Shown: positions 1 through 7,289 of the stretch, in pieces
Layout of the letters: each line of letters begins with the position of its first letter
Position numbering within the stretch: position 1 is the first letter of the stretch
Assembly (NCBI GenBank): GCA_014383605.1
Contig: JACNHM010000251.1
Location: 1 to 20,688, forward strand
Direction of reading: 5' to 3'
DNA length: 20,688 bases
Origin: Chloroflexota bacterium
GTDB lineage: Bacteria > Chloroflexota > Anaerolineae > UBA3071
Position numbers and translations under genes: made by a program
Notes under the pieces: model-generated
The model's input: the letters and a program-made list of their open reading frames with translations, nothing else
What the model was told of the DNA's origin: nothing
Databases searched by the model: none

Positions 1-22
1 GCCAGCACGGCAATCCTGGCTC

Positions 23-51
23 ATTATACCCCAAGCTGCGCAAAGTGAAAA
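23..51 (-). promoter_or_regulatory. Possible leftward promoter for a gene beyond the window edge
   Basis: On the minus strand there is a perfect TATAAT (23-28) with a weak TTTTCA (46-51) 17 bases upstream. It would start transcription near position 16 and read out of the window to the left, divergent from the TPR gene. The -35 match is only 4 of 6, so this is tentative. Confidence 0.3.
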
Positions 52-109
52 GCGCGTACCGTGCAGCGTTATCAACCAGCACAGAGGGCAAGATGCTCCC
101 TCTCCTGCT

Positions 110-138
110 TCGACAGATTCGCCAAATGATGCTATAAT
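110..138 (+). promoter_or_regulatory. Sigma-70-type promoter of the TPR gene
   Basis: TCGACA (110-115, 5 of 6 to TTGACA) is followed after exactly 17 bases by TATAAT (133-138). Transcription should begin near 145, leaving a leader of about 45 bases before the start codon at 191. Just upstream, AGAGGG (83-88) and CCCTCT (98-103) form a 6-bp inverted repeat that could be an operator or the terminator of an upstream unit; nothing in the sequence decides between these. Confidence 0.7.
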
Positions 139-190
139 CTCGGCAGATGCGCGGAGAAATCCTCAAGGAGAAACACCAGGAGAGCAAACC

Positions 191-2653
191 ATGGCCAAAC
201 GCAGCCGCAGACAACGTTCCCGAAGCAGGCACAGCCCACGGCCAGTGCTCAGGCCACCAGAGAGCCTGACAACCCTGCTGGCTCAAGCGGAAGAGATGAT
301 CCAACAGGAACAGATGGAAGAGGTCATCAATCTGCTGAGGCCCCAATTGCCACGTTACGGACAGTTCTCTCGCATTCACGCACTGTTGTCCATAGCTCAC
401 AGCTTTCTGGGCCAACACGAAGAGGCCATCGCCCACGCGCAAACCAGTGCAGACGTTGATCCCAGCGACGAACAGGGCCATCTGAACCTGTCCATGGCCT
501 ACATGGGTGCAGGCTACTACAGTTTCGCCGCCCGCCATCGGGAACGATGGTTGAGCGCTGTGCCTCGCGACCATCCAGCCTATGCCGGCGTACAGCAACT
601 GCAGGAAGAATACGAAGCCAGCAGCCAACAACTGAAAGATCAGTACCATCTGCCTGACCGACAGACCGCTGCCGAGGCCGGGTATCGCCTTGACGAAGGG
701 CGGTGGGTCCTTGCGGAGGGGAAATGGGAAAACGCCCTGAAACACTCGCGGGCAGCGGCCAGGCTGATACCCGGTTGGCCGCCGCCCCTGAACAACGCCG
801 CCGCCGCGTATTTCTATCTTGGTCGCTATGAGAATGCGCTGGCTCTGGCCACCCAAGTGCTGCAGGAGTGCGACCCCGACAACATCCACGCGCTGAGCAA
901 CGCCATACGCTACAGCCTGACCTTGGGCGATGAGCAGCGCGCTCGTGCCTACGGCGAACGATTGCGCTCTCTGCTGCCAGACAACGCAGACCATGCATTC
1001 AAGCAAGTGGAGGGCTTGAGCCTGCTCGGCTATGATGAGGACATCTACCGCCTCCTGAAACGGGCGGAAAGGGCCTATGGCCCTCTGCCCGCGCTGGCCT
1101 ATTTCCACTGGGGCGTGGCAGCGGCCAACCTGAGGCGTTGGACAGAAGCGGGACGACATCTGCAACGGGCGCAATCATCGGGCCTGGATCATCCCCTCCT
1201 GGAAGAGAGCATCGAGGCGGCGCGCCGAAGGCAGCCTGGTCTGCACATCGCCGATCGCTATCCTTACTTACATTACTCTGATCTGGTACCGCGAGAGGTT
1301 ATCGAGAAGATAGCGCAATTGATGATACGCGATGAGAAGCGCGAGCGGCGACATGACAAAGCCTGGGACCGGCTGCTGCAGCGTTATCCTCTGTTGTCCA
1401 CCGTTGCATGCAAGATGCTCTACGAAGACGCTACCGCCACAAAGCCAGCCATCTTTCTTCTCGCCGCCATGCGTACCGACGAGGCCCTGGAAACCCTACG
1501 CCAGTTCGGCCAGGGACGACGGGGCAACATGGAAGATCGCATGTTGGCCCTGAAGAGTCTGATAGATGCCGGTGGGGCTCCGAGCGATACGAGCTTCGAG
1601 GTGTGGGTGGACGAAGAGCAACGCCCAGTGCAATTTGTCCATCAGGAGATTTCCGACGAGTTCGTGCCAGATTATGCGCAGGAAGTCTGGGATGCCTACG
1701 GGGAAGCGCTGACGGCCCAACGCGCGGGAGATCACGACACGGCGGAGCAAGCCTATCGGCGCATGCTGGCCCTTGAGCCGCGGGCCAAGGAGGCATACCA
1801 GAACCTGGCCGTCATATACGCTCGCCGGGGCGACATGGACAGGGCCAACGAATACATGGACACAGCCCTGGCGATTGACCCCCTGTACGCCTTTCCTCGC
1901 ACCTCCCGCGCCGTTCAAACATTGAGGAAAGACGACATCAAAGGGGCCAAGGAGTGGCTGGAGCCGCTGCATACCGTCAGCCGCTGGCATCCCCTGGCCT
2001 TCGTGGCCTATCAAAAAGCCATGGCCCAGATCGCCATCGCCGAGGAGGATTATGAGGCTGCCCGCCGCAGCCTGGAGCTGGCGCAGGAGATCAACCCCGA
2101 TGACGAAATCATAGATGACCTGCTGGACCGCTTGCGGCTACTCGAGCGCATCGCCGACTTTCCCAAATGGTGGCGAGGGAGAGCGAATGAATATCGCGAG
2201 CGACGTCAGAAGAAGGCGCTGTCACCTGATCCCACCCTTGCCGACTGTTTTGACCTGCTGACCAAAGGGGACATGGTCGGCATCCGCCACGTGCTGAACA
2301 TCTCCGGCATTTCGACGCTGAAGAAGGCAGAATTGGCGAACTACCTGATGGGGTGGATCTCCGATCCGTATCACCTGGAGCAGGTGGTCTCCAGACTGAG
2401 CGGAGAAGAGAAAGAGGCCCTGCGGGACGTGTTGGCTCACGGCGGAGTCATGGAGTGGCAGGCCTTCGCCGACAGGCACGGACACGATCTAGAGGAATCG
2501 CCCTACCTGGAGTATCACGCGGAGCGTACGAAGACGGCCATGGGGCGGCTGCGAGCACGGGCGCTGCTCTTCGAGGGCACTGCCGAAGACGAGCTCATCA
2601 TCGCCGTTCCGCGTGAGCTGCGGCCTATGCTGCAAACCCCGCTGGCCCCGTAG
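191..2653 (+). CDS. Large TPR-repeat protein with Rho-N/SAP-like and winged-helix-like C-terminus
   Basis: 820 aa, no signal peptide or membrane segment, so probably cytoplasmic. TPR-like helical pairs are recognisable around residues 40-125, 170-260 and 495-640 (for example the 'GDHDTAEQAYRRMLALEP' and 'GDMDRANEYMDTALAIDP' units). Residues 701-722 (LNISGISTLKKAELANYL) resemble the helix-extended-helix of Rho N-terminal/SAP domains, and the last ~90 residues look like a winged-helix fold. TPRs usually scaffold protein contacts, and the C-terminal part could touch nucleic acid; the exact role is unknown. The start is supported by GGAGAG a few bases upstream and by the strong promoter at 110-138. 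It is monocistronic and converges on the AEC operon. Confidence 0.85.
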   Translation: MAKRSRRQRSRSRHSPRPVLRPPESLTTLLAQAEEMIQQEQMEEVINLLRPQLPRYGQFSRIHALLSIAHSFLGQHEEAIAHAQTSADVDPSDEQGHLNLSMAYMGAGYYSFAARHRERWLSAVPRDHPAYAGVQQLQEEYEASSQQLKDQYHLPDRQTAAEAGYRLDEGRWVLAEGKWENALKHSRAAARLIPGWPPPLNNAAAAYFYLGRYENALALATQVLQECDPDNIHALSNAIRYSLTLGDEQRARAYGERLRSLLPDNADHAFKQVEGLSLLGYDEDIYRLLKRAERAYGPLPALAYFHWGVAAANLRRWTEAGRHLQRAQSSGLDHPLLEESIEAARRRQPGLHIADRYPYLHYSDLVPREVIEKIAQLMIRDEKRERRHDKAWDRLLQRYPLLSTVACKMLYEDATATKPAIFLLAAMRTDEALETLRQFGQGRRGNMEDRMLALKSLIDAGGAPSDTSFEVWVDEEQRPVQFVHQEISDEFVPDYAQEVWDAYGEALTAQRAGDHDTAEQAYRRMLALEPRAKEAYQNLAVIYARRGDMDRANEYMDTALAIDPLYAFPRTSRAVQTLRKDDIKGAKEWLEPLHTVSRWHPLAFVAYQKAMAQIAIAEEDYEAARRSLELAQEINPDDEIIDDLLDRLRLLERIADFPKWWRGRANEYRERRQKKALSPDPTLADCFDLLTKGDMVGIRHVLNISGISTLKKAELANYLMGWISDPYHLEQVVSRLSGEEKEALRDVLAHGGVMEWQAFADRHGHDLEESPYLEYHAERTKTAMGRLRARALLFEGTAEDELIIAVPRELRPMLQTPLAP

Positions 2654-2664
2654 TGGGCACTCGC

Positions 2665-2689
2665 AGGTGCGGGAACAGTCCCCGCACCT
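2665..2689. terminator. Shared hairpin between convergent transcription units
   Basis: AGGTGCGGG (2665-2673) and CCCGCACCT (2681-2689) form a perfect 9-bp stem with a 7-base loop. It fills almost the whole 37-bp gap between the stop codons of the TPR gene (+) and the AEC permease gene (-). Neither strand has a clear U-run after the stem, so its strength as an intrinsic terminator is uncertain, though symmetry and position fit a bidirectional terminator. Confidence 0.65.
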
Positions 2690-2690
2690 C

Positions 2691-3611
2691 TCACATCAGC
2701 CAGCCCAGTAACAGCGTCAGGCTGACCAGGCTGAGCAGAGTAGAGACAAAGACCACGCCAGCGGCGAACCGCGGCGCAGTATCGAACTCCGTGGCCAAGA
2801 TGGTCGCCGTCACCGCTGTGGGCATGCTGGCCTCCATGATGCCCACCTGGCGCGCTAATCCTTGCATTCCCAAGATCGCTGCCAGGCCTATGGCCAGCAA
2901 CGGGGCCACAGCCAGCTTCAGAGTCGTGGCCACGGCAATGGCTCGCCGGCTTTCGTTGAGCGAGATGCGCGCCAACTGCATCCCCAGGATGAGGAGCATC
3001 ACCGGCACCGCGCCTTGACCTGCAAGTTCCACAGCCTTTGCGACCGGTTCTGGCAGGGCCAGTCCGCAGAGATTGACCAGGAAGCCCGCCAGCCCCGCCC
3101 ACAGCAGCGGCGTTCGCAGCACGTTGAGCAACGCCTTCCGCACCCCGGCTCGCCCCCTGGAAGCGATGTACACACCGACGCTGTTGACCAGCAGGGCGTT
3201 CACCACGAAGAACACCAACGCCCTATCCATGCCGGCCTGGCCAAAAGCGAAGAGGTTGAGCGGCAATCCAAAGTTGCCGCAATTGGTGAACATAGCCACC
3301 AGCAAAAAGCTGTTGCTCAGTGGCGGCTGCAACCGCAGTGCTCGGGCCACCAGCCATGCCAACACACCTTGCACTGTCATGCTCAACAGTGCAAAAACGA
3401 CCATCTGTTGCGCGCCGGCGCCCTGCCATTCCAAACGGCTGAGGGAGTTGAAGACCAGTGAGGGAATCAATACGTAGAAGGCCAGGCGGGAGATGGGCTG
3501 AATCTGTGCCCGCGTGCGCCAGCCGAACAAATAACCAGCCCCAGCGATGAGGATCACTGGGGCGACCACCTGCAGGAGTATCGAGACAAGCACGTTTGGG
3601 ACCATGGTCAT
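2691..3611 (-). CDS. AEC-family (auxin efflux carrier-like) permease
   Basis: 306 aa, almost entirely hydrophobic, with about ten predicted membrane helices in two five-helix halves, the usual AEC size and arrangement. The characteristic helix-break motif 'NCGNFGLPLN' lies near residues 110-119. AEC proteins are secondary transporters in the inner membrane for organic anions or amino acids (malate, malonate and auxin-like substrates); the substrate here cannot be read from sequence. It is the last gene of the rseP operon, 27 bp after the HEAT-repeat gene. Two ATG codons (3611 and 3605) are possible starts, and neither has a strong ribosome binding site. Confidence 0.88.
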   Translation of the reverse strand: MTMVPNVLVSILLQVVAPVILIAGAGYLFGWRTRAQIQPISRLAFYVLIPSLVFNSLSRLEWQGAGAQQMVVFALLSMTVQGVLAWLVARALRLQPPLSNSFLLVAMFTNCGNFGLPLNLFAFGQAGMDRALVFFVVNALLVNSVGVYIASRGRAGVRKALLNVLRTPLLWAGLAGFLVNLCGLALPEPVAKAVELAGQGAVPVMLLILGMQLARISLNESRRAIAVATTLKLAVAPLLAIGLAAILGMQGLARQVGIMEASMPTAVTATILATEFDTAPRFAAGVVFVSTLLSLVSLTLLLGWLM

Positions 3612-3638
3612 CCTACACTGGACAGCGCTTTCCCCCGC

Positions 3639-4604
3639 CTACCAGGGCTCGGCCAGACTCCAATCGTCAAGGACTTCCAGCTCCTCATCGCCAAGCCAGG
3701 AGGCCTGTAGCAATGCTTCCTCGACCACTGCCTGCAAAACATCATCGCCACGAACCCAGCATTCGCCCAATATGCGGCGCGCCCCTGCTCCTCCGATCTT
3801 CCCCAAAGCCTCGATGGCCATGTCCCGCACTTCAACATCCTCAACGTCAATAAGACGGGCCAGCGCGGGAACCGCGTCCCGCAATTCCAGTTCACCACAG
3901 GCTTGCGCCGCCTCGTAGCGCATGGCCGGCGAGGGGTTGTCCAATTCCTGGATGAGAAGGGGCCGCCAGCGCCGGTCGGCGCTGCGCCCCATGGCCAAGA
4001 GAGCACTGAGGCACATCTCCTCCTCGCCTTCGTGGTATGCGTCGTCAATGAGATCGCTCACGCCGGCCTCGCTGGAATAGGCCACTGCCTCCAACGCTCG
4101 TCGCCGCACCTCCAGCGCTTCTTCGAAGGTGAAATAGGCTTCCAGCAGCGCCTGCTCGGCCCTGGCGCCCACGGCAGCGTTGATCTGGCCCAATTCTCCC
4201 AGGAGCACAAACCGCCCCAGCGAAGCGGCGGCCGCAGCCCGTACGGCGGGCTGGTCATCGTCCTTCAACAAGCGCAGCAAGGAGCCCACCAGCCCGACAT
4301 CCTCATCCTCCCACAAGCCCTCGATGGCCAAAAGGCGCACTTCGGCATCTTCGTCGCCCAGCCACCAGCGGAACAGGGCAGTGAAATCGGCGTCTATCAT
4401 GATCTCAGTCAGTTCCACCAGGGCGCGCAGCACGGCCCGCGTGCGATCGGTCGAGGCCCGTTTCCACGCCGTTTGCACTTCCGCCAACTGGTCTGGTCCC
4501 AGGCCAGACAAGGCATAGAGCATGGACGGCCGCAGCGGCCGGCCTTCGTCCACCAGAGATAGCAACACGCGACCAAGCTCCTCAGTCACAGGCCTTGTCC
4601 TCAC
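3639..4604 (-). CDS. HEAT-repeat protein
   Basis: 321 aa, acidic, no signal or TM segment. HEAT/PBS-lyase-like helical repeats run through most of it: 'AEVRLLAIEGLWEDED' (88-102), 'AVRAAAAASLGRFV' (120-133), 'EVRRRALEAVA' (166-176), 'AMRYEAAQACGELE' (227-240) and 'EVRDMAIEALGKIG' (258-271). These form right-handed solenoids that bind proteins; no catalytic motif is seen. The frame starts at a GTG (4604) directly after the TGA of the LysM gene, so translation is likely coupled to it; a second GTG at codon 6 is an alternative start. Its place between an extracytoplasmic LysM protein and a transporter suggests an accessory or assembly role, which is inference only. Confidence 0.85.
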   Translation of the reverse strand: MRTRPVTEELGRVLLSLVDEGRPLRPSMLYALSGLGPDQLAEVQTAWKRASTDRTRAVLRALVELTEIMIDADFTALFRWWLGDEDAEVRLLAIEGLWEDEDVGLVGSLLRLLKDDDQPAVRAAAAASLGRFVLLGELGQINAAVGARAEQALLEAYFTFEEALEVRRRALEAVAYSSEAGVSDLIDDAYHEGEEEMCLSALLAMGRSADRRWRPLLIQELDNPSPAMRYEAAQACGELELRDAVPALARLIDVEDVEVRDMAIEALGKIGGAGARRILGECWVRGDDVLQAVVEEALLQASWLGDEELEVLDDWSLAEPW

Positions 4605-6053
4605 TCAATGCCAGATGAACGTGAGGCGCTCGCTCTCGGGGCTGACAGGCTGGCCAACAATCTTCCCATCGTCATCTCGAAGGACGTCCCCCGCCGCGTC
4701 TCTGCTCACCTGCACGACCTGCACGTACCAGCGATAGCGCCGGGACTCCTGCGGCGCCCGGCTATGCAGCCACGCTTCCACGCGCCAGGCCGTTTCCTGC
4801 ACAAACTGATCGTGAACCCATTCCGTCTGCTCGTCAGCGACCACGTAGCCCACATGGATGACGTATCCTTCATCCGGAGCCATCGCTCCTACACTGTTCC
4901 ACTCCAGCCAGATGACCGATGTATCCGAATAGGGCGTTCCATCGCTGGGACTGGTCAATTCAGGAGCCGGGAAACGTATCACCACTGTCGGCGTGGCCGT
5001 GGGCTGCGGCGTGGGCGTGGCCGGTCGCGGGGTTGGCGTGGGCAAAGGCGGCGGTGTGGCCCCGGCCGGAGGAATCACCAACTCCTGGCCCACGCGCAGC
5101 CGGGTCGGATCGCTGATGCCGTTGGCCGCCATCAGCGCCTGGGCAGTGATGCCGAAACGACGAGCGATGCTGTCGGGCGAATCCCCCGACTGGACGGTGT
5201 AGGTACGCGCTTCTGTTGCCGCCGCCACAGGTTGGGCCGTAGGCGTGGCGGTAGGCGCGAGGGTAGCCGTGGGTGCCGCCACCAGGACCGCCGCGGGGGT
5301 GGCTGTGCTCCTGGCCGTGGCCGTAGGTGTGGGCTGCGAGGCGGCCGTGGGCGTGATCGCAGGGCTTGGCTCAGGCGTGGCCGTGGGCAAGGACGTAGGG
5401 GTGAGCGTAGCCGTCGCCGTCGGCGGATGGGGGATGATAAGCTCCTGTCCCACCTGCAAGGCGCTGGGGTTGGTGATGCCGTTGGCCGCCATCAGCTCTT
5501 CGGCGGTGATGCCAAATTGGCTGGCGATGTAGGCCGGTGTGTCTCCGCGCTGCACCTTGTACGTGCGGTACAGGGGCGTTGGAGGGAGGCTGGGCGACGG
5601 CGTCGGCGTCGGTGAGGGTATGGGCGTGTCAGTGACTAGGGGCGTGTCCGTCGGCGTGGCTGTTGGTGTGGGGGATGGCGTCGGGGTCGGCGTCGGCGGC
5701 AAGATGACGGTAGGCAACACAACGCCTGGCGCTTCTGCCAGCCACGAAGCAGCGACACGCAGGCGATCGGCCGAGCGCTGCCGCAAAGCGACCAAGTCAA
5801 ACCTCAGGCGGCCGCTGAAGATCAGTGCCAGGCTGGCGACCAGTACAAGCCCCAGGGCCAACCATCCCCACCCCCGCAGGCGCGCCGGCTTTAACTCACG
5901 GCCACAGGCAGAACAGACGACGAGTTGTGAAGAGACTTTCTTGCCGCAATGGCGACACCGTACCTGCTTGGGGCGACGCCGTTGGCGGGCTCCACACTCC
6001 GAGCAGATGGCGAGGCCCGTTTCCAGTTCAGCCCCGCAGCGCTTGCATTCCAT
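4605..6053 (-). CDS. Zinc-ribbon, single-TM protein with two extracytoplasmic LysM domains
   Basis: 482 aa from the ATG at 6053; the frame stays open further upstream but would run into rseP. Order: two zinc ribbons with CxxC pairs at C3/C6, C17/C20, C33/C36 and C47/C50; a TM helix at 61-81; a Pro/Thr linker (111-160); LysM 1 (165-208, YKVQRGDTPAYIASQFGIT...); a second linker (209-281); LysM 2 (285-328); a third linker; and a C-terminal domain (361-482) rich in Trp/Tyr, probably a beta-sandwich. LysM binds N-acetylglucosamine-containing glycans. The predicted topology puts the zinc ribbons inside and LysM outside. It lies 31 bp after rseP. The repetitive linker codons give strong GGCGTG-type repeats in the DNA. 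Confidence 0.88.
   Translation of the reverse strand: MECKRCGAELETGLAICSECGARQRRRPKQVRCRHCGKKVSSQLVVCSACGRELKPARLRGWGWLALGLVLVASLALIFSGRLRFDLVALRQRSADRLRVAASWLAEAPGVVLPTVILPPTPTPTPSPTPTATPTDTPLVTDTPIPSPTPTPSPSLPPTPLYRTYKVQRGDTPAYIASQFGITAEELMAANGITNPSALQVGQELIIPHPPTATATLTPTSLPTATPEPSPAITPTAASQPTPTATARSTATPAAVLVAAPTATLAPTATPTAQPVAAATEARTYTVQSGDSPDSIARRFGITAQALMAANGISDPTRLRVGQELVIPPAGATPPPLPTPTPRPATPTPQPTATPTVVIRFPAPELTSPSDGTPYSDTSVIWLEWNSVGAMAPDEGYVIHVGYVVADEQTEWVHDQFVQETAWRVEAWLHSRAPQESRRYRWYVQVVQVSRDAAGDVLRDDDGKIVGQPVSPESERLTFIWH
4980..5723 (-). repeat. Low-complexity Pro/Thr/Ala codon repeats in the LysM gene
   Basis: Three degenerate blocks (about 4980-5069, 5211-5429 and 5574-5723) encode the Pro/Thr/Ala linkers between the TM helix, the LysM domains and the C-terminal domain. 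On the plus strand they read as GGCGTGG/GTCGGCGTG-like runs. They are coding and could vary in length by slippage. Confidence 0.7.
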
Positions 6054-6084
6054 AGGCTTCACCCGTTGTACCAGTGCACCGACT

Positions 6085-7167
6085 TCACAGCCCCAGCTGA
6101 GACCAATCCAATACAGGGACTCCGACCACAATATCCTGAATGGTGATGAAAATGGCCAGGAGAACGAGGAGCACCATGCCGATGAAGTGAATAGCTCCTT
6201 CGCGCTCCGGAGCCACCCGCTCTCCGCGTATAGCCTCGGCGATGATGAAGAGCAAGCGGCCACCGTCGAGTCCCGGCAATGGCAGCAGGTTGGTCAACGC
6301 TACCGCCGCGTTCAGTATGCCCCCTAATTGAAAGATGACAAACCACCGGCCACTGGCCATAACGTACTGCGCCGCGCTGCTGGCCAGTTGGATGATGCCC
6401 ACAGGCCCCACCGGCCGCGCCTCTTCCAGGGACACAACGCCCCGTAGCAGCAGTAGCGGTAATGACAGAGTAAGCAACAAGAACTGGCCAGTCAGCTTCA
6501 GACCCTGCAGGAAAGCCTGATGCAAGGGGAAACGACGGATGTCTAGCACAGGCTTCAGTCCCACTCCCAGGTGCCCCACCCCCTCCTTCACCTGCGGTTG
6601 GGCCTCGATAAAGACGAGATCTTCCTGCCGGCGCACCACCAATTCGATGACCTCGTTGGGATGGGCTTTCACGTAGGAACTCAAATCATCCATGCCATAC
6701 AAGATCTGGTCATCAATCTGTGTGACGATGTCACCAGCCTGCAGGCCAGCCTCGGCAGCAGCCGTGCCTTCAAACACGTCGGTGATGCGCGCGCCATGCT
6801 GGAGCACAGGGTATCCCACCGTGAAGGCCGCCGTGAACATGACGACGGCCAGCAGGAGATTCATCCCCGCACCGGCCAACAGCACAGCCACGCGCACTCG
6901 CTTGGGGGCAGTAACGAAACTCCCCGCTCCCTCAGGATCATCTTCCCCTTTCAGCCGTACAAGGCCACCCAAGGGGATGGCGTTGATGGTGTATTCCGTT
7001 CCACCCCGGCGAAACAGGGTCGCCAGACGCGGCGGATAACCGAAGCCGAACTCTTCAACGACAACACCACTGCGCTTCGCCACCACGAAATGCCCCAGCT
7101 CGTGGACGAGAAGCATGAGACTCAACAAGATGAAAGCACCAATAGCACCCACAACCGTAGTGATCAT
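6085..7167 (-). CDS. rseP: RseP-like site-2 zinc metalloprotease (M50B)
   Basis: 360 aa, an integral membrane protease that cuts transmembrane substrates, classically anti-sigma factors. The zinc motif HELGH is at 22-26 in the first helix, one PDZ domain spans about 118-190, and the second active-site motif 'NLLPLPGLDGGRLLF' is at 293-307 with D301 as the third zinc ligand. The single PDZ resembles the Gram-positive RasP type rather than the two-PDZ E. coli RseP. The start at 7167 is chosen because GAGAGG lies 6 bases upstream and the first helix begins right after it; the frame extends 32 codons further without such support. It heads the operon with the LysM, HEAT and AEC genes. Its target is not in the window. 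Confidence 0.93.
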   Translation of the reverse strand: MITTVVGAIGAFILLSLMLLVHELGHFVVAKRSGVVVEEFGFGYPPRLATLFRRGGTEYTINAIPLGGLVRLKGEDDPEGAGSFVTAPKRVRVAVLLAGAGMNLLLAVVMFTAAFTVGYPVLQHGARITDVFEGTAAAEAGLQAGDIVTQIDDQILYGMDDLSSYVKAHPNEVIELVVRRQEDLVFIEAQPQVKEGVGHLGVGLKPVLDIRRFPLHQAFLQGLKLTGQFLLLTLSLPLLLLRGVVSLEEARPVGPVGIIQLASSAAQYVMASGRWFVIFQLGGILNAAVALTNLLPLPGLDGGRLLFIIAEAIRGERVAPEREGAIHFIGMVLLVLLAIFITIQDIVVGVPVLDWSQLGL

Positions 7168-7173
7168 GAACAA

Positions 7174-7179
7174 CCTCTC
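7174..7179 (-). promoter_or_regulatory. Ribosome binding site fixing the rseP start
   Basis: GAGAGG, 6 bases before the ATG at 7167. It favours this start over the upstream ATG at 7263, which lies at the -35 box of the likely promoter. Confidence 0.6.
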
Positions 7180-7234
7180 ATATCGTATCCATCCATTGTC
7201 TTTCAACGACGCTCTGACCGTCGGAAGCGCATCT

Positions 7235-7263
7235 ATTATAGTCCCTTCGGTAGGATATGGCAA
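7235..7263 (-). promoter_or_regulatory. Sigma-70-type promoter of the rseP operon
   Basis: TTGCCA (7258-7263, 5 of 6) and a perfect TATAAT (7235-7240) are separated by 17 bases, in the 122-bp gap after the IPK fusion gene. The predicted start near 7228 gives a leader of about 60 bases. It separates the rseP operon from the selA operon. Confidence 0.7.
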
Positions 7264-7289
7264 GTATCCAAAGCCTGCTCACCGCGCCA

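Noticed and set aside
4980..5723. Repeated GGCGTG-like blocks as a CRISPR or intergenic tandem array
   Set aside because: They are degenerate codon repeats for Pro/Thr/Ala linkers in an intact gene, with no regular repeat-spacer pattern. No CRISPR array was seen anywhere in the window.
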